Origin: Pantoea sp050157905
Lineage (GTDB): Bacteria; Pseudomonadota; Gammaproteobacteria; Enterobacterales; Enterobacteriaceae
Direction of reading: 5' to 3'
NCBI RefSeq assembly: GCF_050157905.1
Contig: NZ_JBKIWZ010000001.1
Span: forward strand, 806,001-870,000
DNA: 64,000 bases
Part shown: positions 9,014-17,991 of the stretch, in pieces
Layout of the letters: each line of letters opens with the position of its first letter
Numbering within the stretch: position 1 is the stretch's first letter
The notes under the pieces: generated by a model
The model's input: only the letters and a program-made list of their open reading frames with translations
Told to the model about the DNA's origin: nothing
Databases searched by the model: none
Program-made: the position numbers and the translations under genes

Positions 9014-10930
9014 ATGTCATTAATCAGTATCCACGGTGCCTATCTCTCGTTCAGTGATGCACCGCTGTTAGACAATACCGAACTGCATATCGAAGAGAAC
9101 GAGCGCGTCTGTCTGGTTGGCCGCAACGGTGCGGGTAAATCCACACTGATGAAAATCATCAACGGCGAACAGCCACTGGATGATGGCCGCATTATTTATG
9201 AAACCGATCTGGTGGTGGCGCGTCTGCAGCAGGATCCGCCGCGCAATATTACCGGTTCGGTCTATGACTTCGTGGCCGAGGGCGTGGAAGAGCAGGCTGA
9301 GCATCTCAAAGCCTATCACGCTATTTCCCATGTGGTGATGGAAGATCCCAGCGATAAAAATCTCAATGAGATGGCGCGCCTGCAGAGCATTCTCGACCAT
9401 CAGAACCTGTGGCAGCTGGAGAGCCGCATCCATGATGTGCTGGAGCAGATTGGCCTGAAGCCCGATACCGAGCTGTCGTCGCTTTCTGGCGGCTGGCTGC
9501 GTAAAGCGGCGCTGGGCCGTGCGCTGGTCAGTAATCCGCGCGTTCTGATGCTGGATGAACCGACTAACCACCTGGATATCGAAACTATCGACTGGCTGGA
9601 GACGTTCCTGAAGAACTTCAGCGGCAGCATCGTCTTTATTTCGCATGACCGTTCATTCATTCGCAATATGGCGACCCGCATCGTCGATCTCGACCGTGGC
9701 AAGCTGGTTTCCTGGCCAGGGAATTATGATCTCTACCTGGAAGGCAAAGAGGAAGCGCTGCGCGTCGAAGAGATGCAGAACGCGGAATTTGACCGCAAGC
9801 TGGCGCAGGAAGAGGTCTGGATCCGCCAGGGCATCAAGGCGCGTCGTACCCGTAATGAAGGCCGTGTACGCGCGCTGAAAGCGTTACGTCGTGAGCACTC
9901 TGAACGTCGTGAAGTGATGGGTAAAGCTAACATGCAGGTGGGCGAAGCCTCCCGCTCCGGTAAGATCGTCTTTGAGCTGGAAAATGTCGACTACGCGGTA
10001 GACGGCAAAACGCTGGTGAAAGATTTCTCTGCGCAGGTGCTGCGTGGCGACAAGATCGCGCTGATCGGCCCGAACGGTTGTGGTAAAACCACGCTGCTGC
10101 GGCTGATGCTGCAGAAGCTGAAAGCCGATCATGGCCGCGTGCACGCTGGCACCAAGCTGGAAGTAGCCTACTTTGACCAGCATCGTGCCGAGCTGGACCC
10201 GGATCGCACCGTGATGGATAATCTGGCAGAAGGCAAGCAGGAGGTGATGGTTAACGGTAAGCCGCGCCATGTGCTGGGCTATCTGCAGGACTTTCTGTTC
10301 CATCCGAAGCGTGCCATGACACCAGTGCGAGCCCTTTCGGGAGGGGAGCGTAACCGCCTGCTGCTGGCGCGTCTGTTCCTGCGTCCCAGCAACCTGATGA
10401 TTCTGGATGAACCGACCAACGACCTCGACGTTGAAACGCTGGAGCTGCTGGAAGAGCTGATCGCCGGCTATCAGGGCACCGTGTTGCTGGTCAGCCACGA
10501 CCGTCAGTTTGTCGACAATACCGTCACTGAATGCTGGATCTTTGAAGGTAACGGCGAGATCGGCGCCTTTGTTGGCGGCTATCATGATGCCCAGCAGCAG
10601 CGTGCGGCCTATCGGCAGCACCGTTCTGCGGCACCCGCGAAAGCCGTTGCACCGCCGGCTAAGCCCGCCGCAGAAAAAAACGACGTTAAGCGTAGCGTGA
10701 ATAAACTCAGCTACAATCTGACGCGTGAGCTGGAACAGTTGCCGCAGAAACTGGAGCAGCTGGAAGCCCGCATCGGTGAGTTGCAGACGAAAATGAGTCA
10801 TCCGGACTTCTTCAGTCAGGCACACGATCAGACACAACCGGTGCTGGATGAGCTGGCTCAGACCGAGCAGGAGCTGGAAACCGCTTTTGCGCGCTGGGAA
10901 GAGCTGGAATCGCTGAAAAACGGCGCGTAA
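9014..10930 (+). CDS. uup: ABC-F family ATPase Uup
   Basis: A 638-residue soluble protein with two ABC ATPase domains and no membrane domain. The first has Walker A GRNGAGKS at residues 36-43, the signature LSGGW and Walker B LMLDEPTNHLD. The second has GPNGCGKTT, LSGGERNRLLLARLFL and LDEPTNDLD. An Ala/Pro-rich linker leads to a C-terminal coiled coil (LTRELEQLPQKLEQLEARIGE), which in Uup binds DNA. Uup is linked to ribosome function and to limiting precise transposon excision. It sits between rlmKL and pqiA as in E. coli. Confidence 0.96.
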   Translation: MSLISIHGAYLSFSDAPLLDNTELHIEENERVCLVGRNGAGKSTLMKIINGEQPLDDGRIIYETDLVVARLQQDPPRNITGSVYDFVAEGVEEQAEHLKAYHAISHVVMEDPSDKNLNEMARLQSILDHQNLWQLESRIHDVLEQIGLKPDTELSSLSGGWLRKAALGRALVSNPRVLMLDEPTNHLDIETIDWLETFLKNFSGSIVFISHDRSFIRNMATRIVDLDRGKLVSWPGNYDLYLEGKEEALRVEEMQNAEFDRKLAQEEVWIRQGIKARRTRNEGRVRALKALRREHSERREVMGKANMQVGEASRSGKIVFELENVDYAVDGKTLVKDFSAQVLRGDKIALIGPNGCGKTTLLRLMLQKLKADHGRVHAGTKLEVAYFDQHRAELDPDRTVMDNLAEGKQEVMVNGKPRHVLGYLQDFLFHPKRAMTPVRALSGGERNRLLLARLFLRPSNLMILDEPTNDLDVETLELLEELIAGYQGTVLLVSHDRQFVDNTVTECWIFEGNGEIGAFVGGYHDAQQQRAAYRQHRSAAPAKAVAPPAKPAAEKNDVKRSVNKLSYNLTRELEQLPQKLEQLEARIGELQTKMSHPDFFSQAHDQTQPVLDELAQTEQELETAFARWEELESLKNGA

Positions 10931-10944
10931 GGCGGGGTGAACGG

Positions 10945-12213
10945 ATGTGTTCAGCAGTGAAAAGTAACGCGTGGATGCTCTGTCCACAGTGCGATTTAAT
11001 GATTAAGCTGCCGGATATTCCCGTCGGCAGCCGTGCCTCCTGCCCGCGCTGCCACACCACGCTGACGGCCAGCTGGCACGAACCGCGTAAACGGCCCACG
11101 GGCTATGCGCTGGCGGCGCTGTTTATGCTGGTGCTGGCGAATCTGTTTCCTTTTGTCTCCATGAAAGTGGCGGGGCTGACCAGCCAGATTACGCTGGCCC
11201 AGATTCCGAAAGTCATGGTGTCAGAGGATTACAGCAGCCTGGCGACGCTGTTCCTGCTGTTTGTGCAGGCGGTTCCGGCCTTCTGTCTGATCACCATTAT
11301 TCTGCTGGTCAACCCGGTCCCGCTGCCTCTCTCCCTCCGGGTTGGTCTGGCACGCATACTTTTCCGGTTGCGAAACTGGGGCATGGCAGAAATTTTTATG
11401 GCTGGCGTGCTGGTCAGCTTTGTCAAGCTGATGGCCTACGGCGAGATCGGCCTGGAAACCAGTTTCTGGCCCTGGGTGCTGTTCTGCCTGCTGCAGCTGC
11501 GGGCTTTCCAGTGCGTTGACCGCCGCGAGTTGTGGGACAGGCTGTTACCCCAGCCCGCCTTACCCCATCTGCCTGAAGCGGGCATCAGCGGGTTAGAGCA
11601 GGGGCTGCGATCCTGTCCCTGCTGTACCGCCATCCTGCCCGCCGAAGAGCCTGTCTGTTCGCGCTGCGGGGTGACTGCTCATGCCCGCCGCAAGCACAGC
11701 CTGCAGTGGACGCTGGCGCTGCTGATGACCTCCGTATTGATCTATATTCCGGCTAACCTGATGCCGATCATGGTGACGGAAACGCTCGGCACCGCCTATC
11801 CTTCCAATATCATGGCGGGTGTCATTCTGCTGTGGGGAGAGGGCTCGTATCCTGTGGCACTGGTTATCTTTATCGCCAGCATTATGGTGCCTTCGCTGAA
11901 AATGGTAGCGATTGGCTGGCTCTGCTGGGATGCCAGTGGCCGTGGCCGGCGCGACAGCCACCGGATGCACAAAATTTATGAGGTGGTAGAGTTTGTTGGC
12001 CGCTGGTCAATGATCGACGTGTTTGTGATTGCCGTGCTCTCTGCGCTGGTGCGCATGGGGCAGTTAATGAATGTTTATCCCGCGTGGGGAGCGGTGCTGT
12101 TTGCGATGGTGGTGATTATCACCATGATCGCGGCCATGACCTTTGACCCGCGGTTAACCTGGGATCGTGTACGCGAAAATAACAGGAAGGAGTCGCGTTT
12201 TGACGGAAACTAA
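10945..12213 (+). CDS. pqiA: Intermembrane transport membrane protein PqiA
   Basis: A 422-residue inner-membrane protein, first gene of the paraquat-inducible pqiABC operon. It has two repeats, each with a zinc-ribbon-like pair of CxxC motifs (CPQC...CPRC near the N-terminus, CPCC...CSRC in the middle) followed by four hydrophobic segments. PqiA is thought to feed or energise lipid transport through the PqiB tunnel. The start ATG 14 bases after the uup stop has GGCGGGGTGAACGG upstream, a modest ribosome site. The 3' end overlaps pqiB. Confidence 0.96.
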   Translation: MCSAVKSNAWMLCPQCDLMIKLPDIPVGSRASCPRCHTTLTASWHEPRKRPTGYALAALFMLVLANLFPFVSMKVAGLTSQITLAQIPKVMVSEDYSSLATLFLLFVQAVPAFCLITIILLVNPVPLPLSLRVGLARILFRLRNWGMAEIFMAGVLVSFVKLMAYGEIGLETSFWPWVLFCLLQLRAFQCVDRRELWDRLLPQPALPHLPEAGISGLEQGLRSCPCCTAILPAEEPVCSRCGVTAHARRKHSLQWTLALLMTSVLIYIPANLMPIMVTETLGTAYPSNIMAGVILLWGEGSYPVALVIFIASIMVPSLKMVAIGWLCWDASGRGRRDSHRMHKIYEVVEFVGRWSMIDVFVIAVLSALVRMGQLMNVYPAWGAVLFAMVVIITMIAAMTFDPRLTWDRVRENNRKESRFDGN

Positions 12214-13843
12214 TCACGGCCATGCAAAGGTGGAGCAGATCAAGCGCTGGTCGCCTGTCTGGATTATCCCCATCGTTACCTTATTGATTGGCGGATGGAT
12301 CCTCTTCTATCACTTCAGCCATCAGGGCCCGGAAGTCACCTTAATTACTGAAAACGCCGAGGGCATCGTAGCGGGCAAAACTACGATCAAAAGCCGCAGT
12401 GTGGATGTCGGTGTGGTGGAGAGCGCGGTGTTAAGCGACGATCTTCACCATGTGGAAATCAAAGCGCGCCTGAATGCGGGCATGGAAAAACTGCTGCACA
12501 GCGACAGCGTTTTCTGGGTGGTTAAACCGCAGGTGGGACGTGAAGGCATCAGCGGTCTGGGTACCCTGTTATCGGGTGCCTATATCGAACTTCAGCCCGG
12601 CAGCAAAGCGCAGGCACCGGAGCAGTTTAAGCTACTGGATGCACCGCCGTTGGCGCCGCCGGATGCCAAAGGGATCCGCATCGTGCTCGACAGCAAGAAG
12701 GCCGGTCAGCTCAATCCAGGTGATCCGGTACTGTTTCGCGGCTATCGCGTCGGCACGGTCGAAACCAGCGTTTTCGATACCGATAAACGCATGATGACCT
12801 ATCAGTTGTTTGTGGCCGCGCCCTACGATCGTCTGATCACCACCAACGTACGTTTCTGGAAGGACAGCGGTATCGCCGTAGATATGTCCGCGTCCGGTAT
12901 GCGGGTGGAGATGGGCTCGCTGACGACGCTGTTCAGCGGCGGCGTCAGCTTTGACGTGCCGGATGGCTGGGAGCTGGGTGAGCCTGCGCAGAATAAGTCG
13001 GACTATCACCTGTTTGACGATCAGCGCAGCATCCAGGATTCACTCTATACCAATCATGTCGACTACGTGATGTTCTTCTCAGACTCCATTCGTGGCCTGC
13101 AGGCTGGCGCGCCGGTCGAGTTCCGCGGCATTCGTCTGGGTACGGTCGCACAGGCGCCGCTGAGAAAAGCGGGGCTGGACCAGGCGCTGAACAACGACTA
13201 TCGCGTACCGGTATTGATCCGTATCGAGCCGGATCGCTTTATCAACCGGCTGGGTGAAAACTTCGATCTGGAACAGCATCTGCAGGATGGTAAGAAGCGC
13301 GGCCTGCGTGGCACGCTGAAAACCGGCAACCTGCTCTCAGGTGCGCTCTATGTTGACCTCGACTTCTATGACAATGCGCCAGCCTATAAAGGGCCGCAGA
13401 AAGTGTCAGGCTATGAAGTGATCCCAACGGTCAGCGGTGGCCTGAGCCAGATTCAGCAGAAACTGATGGCGGCGCTGGATAAGATCAACAGCCTGCCGCT
13501 GAACGGCATGGTCAACGAAGCTACGGGCACGCTGAAAGAGAGTCAGAAAACGATGCGCGACCTGCAGCGCACCATCGACAACATCAACAAAGTGACCGGG
13601 AGCCCGGCCATGAAAACGTTGCCTGAGGATCTGCAGCAGACGCTGCGTGAACTGAATCGCAGCATGAAAGGTCTGCAACCCGGTTCACCGGCTTACACGA
13701 AGCTGGTCGGCGATATGCAGCGACTGGATCAGGTACTGCGTGAGCTGCAGCCGGTGTTGAGAACGCTTAACAACAAGAGCAACGCGCTGGTATTCGAGGC
13801 GAAACCGGGACAGGATCCCCAGCCGAAGAGGGCGAAACAGTGA
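12200..13843 (+). CDS. pqiB: Intermembrane transport protein PqiB (MCE-domain tunnel)
   Basis: A 547-residue protein with one N-terminal transmembrane helix (VWIIPIVTLLIGGWILFY) and three tandem MCE domains. Repeated motifs are GIVAGKTTIKSRSVDVG, GDPVLFRGYRVGTV and GAPVEFRGIRLGTV. A long C-terminal helix forms the needle of the hexameric periplasmic tunnel in E. coli PqiB. I chose the TTG at 12200, 14 bases inside pqiA, because AGGAAGGAG lies just before it and the N-terminus then matches the family; upstream in-frame starts lack a ribosome site. It overlaps pqiC by 4 bases (GTGA). Confidence 0.94.
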   Translation: MTETNHGHAKVEQIKRWSPVWIIPIVTLLIGGWILFYHFSHQGPEVTLITENAEGIVAGKTTIKSRSVDVGVVESAVLSDDLHHVEIKARLNAGMEKLLHSDSVFWVVKPQVGREGISGLGTLLSGAYIELQPGSKAQAPEQFKLLDAPPLAPPDAKGIRIVLDSKKAGQLNPGDPVLFRGYRVGTVETSVFDTDKRMMTYQLFVAAPYDRLITTNVRFWKDSGIAVDMSASGMRVEMGSLTTLFSGGVSFDVPDGWELGEPAQNKSDYHLFDDQRSIQDSLYTNHVDYVMFFSDSIRGLQAGAPVEFRGIRLGTVAQAPLRKAGLDQALNNDYRVPVLIRIEPDRFINRLGENFDLEQHLQDGKKRGLRGTLKTGNLLSGALYVDLDFYDNAPAYKGPQKVSGYEVIPTVSGGLSQIQQKLMAALDKINSLPLNGMVNEATGTLKESQKTMRDLQRTIDNINKVTGSPAMKTLPEDLQQTLRELNRSMKGLQPGSPAYTKLVGDMQRLDQVLRELQPVLRTLNNKSNALVFEAKPGQDPQPKRAKQ

Positions 13844-14409
13844 AGAAAGGATTGATACTTTCTGCCGCGCTGGTGTTGAGCGCGTGCAGTAGCAGCGTTA
13901 AAGATACCTGGTATCAGCTGCCCTCCGGGGCAGCATCCATGCAGGTCAGCAGCAGTCAGCTGACCGAAGCAGAGCCGATGCTATGGGTGCAGCAGGTTAC
14001 AGTGCCGGACTATCTGGCGGGTAATGGCCTGGTTTATCAGACCAGCGACGTCAAATATGTTATCGCTGCCAACAATCTCTGGGCCAGCCCGCTCGACCAG
14101 CAGCTGCAGCAGACGCTGATCACCAACCTCAGTAAGGCGCTGCCGGGCCGGCTGGTGGCAGGAGCGCCGTTAGGTGCGCAGCACGATACGCTGAACGTGA
14201 CCGTGACCGGCTTCCAGGGACGCTATGATGGCAAAGCGATCGTCAGCGGCGAATGGACGCTGGAACATCAGGGCAGGCTGACCAAACAGGCCTTTAACGT
14301 GGTACTGCCGCAGACCGAAGATGGTTATGACGCGATGGTCAGAACGCTGGCTGTCGGCTGGCAGCAGACGGCACAGAAAATCGCCAATAGTGTGGTTGCG
14401 TTAAATTAA
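13840..14409 (+). CDS. pqiC: Lipoprotein PqiC (YmbA family)
   Basis: A 189-residue outer-membrane lipoprotein with a type II signal peptide and lipobox LSAC at about residues 13-16. PqiC forms the outer-membrane cap interacting with PqiB. It starts with GTG inside the pqiB stop region (GTGA overlap), so translation is coupled. A strong terminator follows, marking the end of the operon. Confidence 0.94.
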   Translation: MKKGLILSAALVLSACSSSVKDTWYQLPSGAASMQVSSSQLTEAEPMLWVQQVTVPDYLAGNGLVYQTSDVKYVIAANNLWASPLDQQLQQTLITNLSKALPGRLVAGAPLGAQHDTLNVTVTGFQGRYDGKAIVSGEWTLEHQGRLTKQAFNVVLPQTEDGYDAMVRTLAVGWQQTAQKIANSVVALN

Positions 14410-14431
14410 GATTAATATGAATAAATAAGCT

Positions 14432-14484
14432 AAGCCCCTGAGCGATGGTCGCGATATACCGACCGGGCTCAGGGGCTTTTTTAT
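14432..14484 (+). terminator. Rho-independent terminator after pqiABC
   Basis: AGCCCCTGAGC (14433-14443) pairs with GCTCAGGGGCT (14466-14476), with a short loop that can itself fold, followed by a T-rich tract (TTTTTATT). Confidence 0.92.
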
Positions 14485-14689
14485 TAGCTGAATCAGAAGG
14501 ATAGTGTTGTCGTTCACATCACAGTTCAGCAATAATTTTACCGGATAAGGTCACATTTATGACACGTGTATGAAGATTGGGCATTGATCTTTGCGGGCGC
14601 AGGGGGTAGAACATTAAAGGTGGTTGAACATTAATTCACCACTTTTCTTTCCACCAGATTCCACAGACCTTACATGAGGGACACGGAGT

Positions 14690-14857
14690 ATGAAGAGACA
14701 GAAACGAGACCGCCTCGAACGCGCCCATTCACGTGGTTATCAGGCAGGCATTACTGGACGCTCAAAAGAGATGTGTCCGTATCAGTTGATTGACGCTAAG
14801 TCTCACTGGTTGGGAGGTTGGCGACAGGCCATGGAGGACAGGTCGGTCGCTGCATAA
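14690..14857 (+). CDS. rmf: Ribosome modulation factor RMF
   Basis: A 55-residue basic protein, the same length as E. coli RMF, which dimerises 70S ribosomes into inactive 100S particles in stationary phase. It begins MKRQKRDRLERAHSRGYQAG and contains GRSKEMCPYQ and a SHWLGGWR segment, all family hallmarks. ACGGAG sits directly before the ATG. It lies between the pqi terminator and fabA, as in E. coli, and is flanked by terminators on both sides, so it is monocistronic. Confidence 0.96.
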   Translation: MKRQKRDRLERAHSRGYQAGITGRSKEMCPYQLIDAKSHWLGGWRQAMEDRSVAA

Positions 14858-14880
14858 CCGGCTGTCACTGAAAAGGGAAA

Positions 14881-14910
14881 TAACCTCCGCCATGCGCGGA
14901 GGTTTTTGTT
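14881..14910 (+). terminator. Rho-independent terminator after rmf
   Basis: AACCTCCGC and GCGGAGGTT form a GC-rich stem around CATGC/AT, followed by TTTTTGTTT. It separates rmf from the convergent fabA. Confidence 0.9.
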
Positions 14911-14924
14911 TCCGGGGGAAACGC

Positions 14925-15443
14925 TTAGAAAGCCGCTGTGTCTTTGAACAGGCCGACTTTAAGATCGCTGGCAGTGTAGATCAGATTGCCATCAACCAGT
15001 ACTTCACCATCTGCCACGCCCATCACCAGTTTACGATTGATAACGCGTTTGAAATGAATGCGATAGGTCACTTTCTTCGCGTCAGGCAGAACCTGACCGG
15101 TGAATTTTACTTCGCCCACGCCCAGCGCACGGCCTTTACCTTCACCGCCCAGCCAGCCGAGATAGAAACCGACCAGCTGCCACATCGCATCGAGGCCCAG
15201 ACAGCCTGGCATCACCGGGTCGCCAATAAAGTGACAGCCGAAGAACCAGAGATCAGGATTGATATCCAGCTCCGCTTCAACAAAGCCTTTGTCATATTTG
15301 CCGCCGTCTTCGGTCATTTTGACCACGCGGTCCATCATCAGCATGTTGCCAGATGGAAGCGGCGGACCATTTTCGCCAAACAGTTCACCACGACCTGACA
15401 GGATCAGATCTTCTTTGGTATAGGATTCGCGTTTATCTACCAT
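14925..15443 (-). CDS. fabA: 3-hydroxydecanoyl-ACP dehydratase/isomerase FabA
   Basis: A 172-residue hotdog-fold enzyme that dehydrates 3-hydroxydecanoyl-ACP and isomerises trans-2 to cis-3-decenoyl-ACP, the branch point to unsaturated fatty acids. The catalytic His71 lies in GCHFIGDPVMPG and Asp85 in CLGLDAMWQL. The upstream region carries an 18-base FabR operator at 15482-15499. It is downstream of lonP (ycbZ) on the same strand but probably has its own promoter. Confidence 0.97.
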   Translation of the reverse strand: MVDKRESYTKEDLILSGRGELFGENGPPLPSGNMLMMDRVVKMTEDGGKYDKGFVEAELDINPDLWFFGCHFIGDPVMPGCLGLDAMWQLVGFYLGWLGGEGKGRALGVGEVKFTGQVLPDAKKVTYRIHFKRVINRKLVMGVADGEVLVDGNLIYTASDLKVGLFKDTAAF

Positions 15444-15481
15444 GTTTTCAATAAGCCTTGTTTTAGTGAATCACGAATATT

Positions 15482-15499
15482 AGCGAACAGTTGTACGCT
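15482..15499 (-). promoter_or_regulatory. FabR operator of fabA
   Basis: On the minus strand this reads AGCGTACAACTGTTCGCT, which fits the FabR consensus AGCGTACAnnTGTTCGCT at every defined position. FabR represses fabA and fabB according to the saturated/unsaturated acyl-ACP balance. It lies 39-56 bases before the fabA start. The adjoining 15500-15517 resembles the E. coli fabA FadR activator site (13 of 18 positions overall) but is degenerate. Confidence 0.82.
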
Positions 15500-15511
15500 G
15501 AGCAAATCGGA

Positions 15512-17263
15512 TTAACGGTGGTTGAACCAGTTAAGCCAGCGCAGCGCCCAGGGACGTGGCGGAACATCCGGCTGATTGAACTGGCTGATGCGTTCCTGAA
15601 TGGTATTCAGCAGGCAATCGCCCAGACCATCTTCGGTACTCCACATTTTACCGGTGAGCAGCGGCAGCGCCTCATCGGCGCGATCGATCGCCCAGATATG
15701 GAAACGACCCTGTTCCACCGCACTAACCACCGCCTGGTTCAGGCTAAGATGGCGCACATTGCACGCGGGAATAATCACACCCTGCTGGCCCGTCAGTTCC
15801 CGCTGGTGGCAGATATCGAAGAAACCCTCTATCTTCTCGTTCAGGCCGCCGACCGGCTGGACATTGCCAAACTGATCGACCGATCCGGTCACGGCAATCT
15901 GCTGATTGATCGGCTGGTTAGCCAGCGCGCTGATCAGGGCACAGAGTTCGGCCAGTGAAGCACTGTCACCATCTACTTCAGAATAGGACTGTTCAAAAAC
16001 CATTGAGGCGGAGAAGGGGAGTTGCTGATCGAGTTCCAGTTCAGCGATCAGGTAAGCCTGCATAATCATCATGCCTTTCGCATGAATATTGCCGCCCAGT
16101 TCCGCCTTTCGCTCAATATCCATGAACTCACCATCGCCGGGATGGACCACGCAGGTAATCCGTGAAGGATCGCCCCATGCACGGGGATGGCCAGGATATT
16201 CGACAACCGACAGACCATTAATCTGGCCGACCACTTCCCCTTCGGTTTCAATCAGGATCTGGCGCAGCAGGATCTCGTCACGCATCCGCTCGTTAAGGTA
16301 GTTCTCGCGCCACAGACGTGCTTCCAGCGCATCCCGCAGTGCTTCACCATTCAGCGTATCGCCCATCAGTGCTGACTCACGCATCTGCCGCTGCAGCCAG
16401 CGGGGGCAGAGCGGCAGCGTTTCCTGGTCGCCGCTGTAGCGTACACCTTCTTTGATCAGCTCCGGCCAGAAGTCCGCTTCTGGCTGAGGCAGACCCGCCT
16501 GTTGCGCCAGATCACCATTCCAGCGACACCACGCTAACATGTCATCCTCATCCAGAATCTGAAGATTCTCCTCAAATTCAGTATAGATAGCCATCTCATG
16601 TGCTTCAGGATCGAGCTCCTGAAACGCGGCCAGCGTCTCACGTTCGCCGCACAGGACCAGATTCAGTCTGAGGGGCAAAGGCGGAATCGACACGGGCAGT
16701 GGCCTCCGCTCATCCTGAGAGATCCACTCCACATAGCCCTGCTCAACACACTTTTTCAGGCGTAACCAGAGAATCGGCTGCGCGATCAGGCTTTGCAGTG
16801 ACAGCAGCAGCGTGCCGCCATTCGCCTGATGAATGAGTCCCGGCTCCAGCTGAATCCGGTCTTTATACTGGCGCACGCAGCCGAACAGTTGCTCCATTTC
16901 TACCCACTCGGCAAAGTGAATGCCACCCTGACTGGTGAAGGGACGCTGAGGATCGGAAGGGGGCTGAAGCGTGACGTTGTCCGCCATGATATGGTAATCA
17001 CCCCCCCACAGCGAGCTGCTGTCGGCGATGACCCGCTGCGCGGCCTGAGCAATCAGTGCCAGATAATCGCGATTCTCCTGGCTACGGACCAGCAGTAACG
17101 GGAATCCCTGTGTCTGGTGATGTAAATGCGCCAGCGCATTCAGCAACCGGGGCTGTACCGTTGCCAGAGCATCAGTTTCTTCATCAGCAATTCGGGAGAA
17201 AACGGATTGGTATTGCGCGCTATCAGGCTGTAAGGTCTGCCACGTAAGTTGGGTGCTGGTCAA
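15512..17263 (-). CDS. ycbZ: Lon-like protease family protein LonP (YcbZ)
   Basis: About 583 residues, against 586 for E. coli YcbZ. The C-terminal Lon-type serine/lysine protease domain has the catalytic Ser in EVDGDSASLAELCALIS and the Lys in GGLNEKIEGF. The N-terminal part is AAA-like but degenerate. The protease substrate is unknown. The open frame extends to 17380, but homology to YcbZ begins at STQLTWQ just after a TTG at 17261-17263, so I use that codon. No clear ribosome site is visible and an ATT start nearby is possible. Divergent from matP. Confidence 0.88.
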   Translation of the reverse strand: MTSTQLTWQTLQPDSAQYQSVFSRIADEETDALATVQPRLLNALAHLHHQTQGFPLLLVRSQENRDYLALIAQAAQRVIADSSSLWGGDYHIMADNVTLQPPSDPQRPFTSQGGIHFAEWVEMEQLFGCVRQYKDRIQLEPGLIHQANGGTLLLSLQSLIAQPILWLRLKKCVEQGYVEWISQDERRPLPVSIPPLPLRLNLVLCGERETLAAFQELDPEAHEMAIYTEFEENLQILDEDDMLAWCRWNGDLAQQAGLPQPEADFWPELIKEGVRYSGDQETLPLCPRWLQRQMRESALMGDTLNGEALRDALEARLWRENYLNERMRDEILLRQILIETEGEVVGQINGLSVVEYPGHPRAWGDPSRITCVVHPGDGEFMDIERKAELGGNIHAKGMMIMQAYLIAELELDQQLPFSASMVFEQSYSEVDGDSASLAELCALISALANQPINQQIAVTGSVDQFGNVQPVGGLNEKIEGFFDICHQRELTGQQGVIIPACNVRHLSLNQAVVSAVEQGRFHIWAIDRADEALPLLTGKMWSTEDGLGDCLLNTIQERISQFNQPDVPPRPWALRWLNWFNHR

Positions 17264-17433
17264 AATAATCGCATTTGTCTGTTTGAAGAAAAGCGGGATT
17301 ATACAGGATTCACCTTTGTTAAGCACTGCAGACTTCCCGTCGAAGATGTGATGACGACAGCATGTTTTTCGTTGCTGCATCCGGGAAAAAAGCTGTTATT
17401 CTTAGCTCGTTACGTGATCACGATGAGATTCCG

Positions 17434-17901
17434 ATGAAATACCAGCAACTCGAAAATCTTGAAAGTGGATGGAAGTGGAAATACCTGGTGAAAAAACATC
17501 GGGAAGGTGAACTGATCACGCGTCACCTTGAATTGAGTGCGGCGCAGGCAGCGGTCGATAAACTGCTGGCAATGGAGAACAATCCGGTGTCGGTGAACGA
17601 CTGGATTGCGGAACATATTCACGCCGATCTCGATAACCGGCTCAAGCAGACTATTCGTGCCCGGCGTAAACGCCATTTTAACGCTGAACATCAGCATACC
17701 CGTAAAAAGTCGATCGACCTGGAGTACCTGGTCTGGCAGCGACTCGCGGGACTGGCGCAACGGCGCGGCTGTACCCTGTCGGAAACGATCGTTCAGCTGA
17801 TTGAAGATGCCGAACGTAAAGAGAAATATGCGACGCAGATGTCGAGTCTGAAGCAGGATTTGCAGGCCATCCTGGGTAAGTCGGGCACGGAAAACGACTG
17901 A
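17434..17901 (+). CDS. matP: Macrodomain Ter protein MatP
   Basis: A 155-residue DNA-binding protein that condenses the chromosome terminus by binding matS sites and links it to the divisome. The N-terminus MKYQQLENLESGWKWKYL and the central RARRKRHFNAEHQHTRKKSI are nearly identical to E. coli, and the ribbon-helix-helix DNA-binding region follows. The ATG at 17434 matches the family start; the frame upstream to 17362 is not conserved. Its presence next to ompA suggests, by E. coli analogy, proximity to the Ter macrodomain. Confidence 0.96.
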   Translation: MKYQQLENLESGWKWKYLVKKHREGELITRHLELSAAQAAVDKLLAMENNPVSVNDWIAEHIHADLDNRLKQTIRARRKRHFNAEHQHTRKKSIDLEYLVWQRLAGLAQRRGCTLSETIVQLIEDAERKEKYATQMSSLKQDLQAILGKSGTEND

Positions 17902-17949
17902 CCGGGCAGGGCAGCAGCCTGAGCGCTGACTGGCGTTGGCCACAGACAT

Positions 17950-17978
17950 AAAAAAACCCCGCCGTGGCGGGGTTTTTC
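17950..17978. terminator. Bidirectional rho-independent terminator between matP and ompA
   Basis: AAAAACCCCGCC and GGCGGGGTTTTT flank a short GT loop. A-tract and T-tract on the two sides allow use by both convergent genes. Confidence 0.93.
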
Positions 17979-17991
17979 ATTACGTTAAAAC

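Noticed and set aside
9884..10987. 367-codon open frame antisense to uup
   Set aside because: Shadow of a GC-rich ABC ATPase gene; no family motifs and no plausible start.
15512..15540. FadR-like TGGTTCAACCA near fabA
   Set aside because: It lies within the conserved last codons of the Lon-like protease gene (LNWFNHR), so the similarity is explained by coding sequence.
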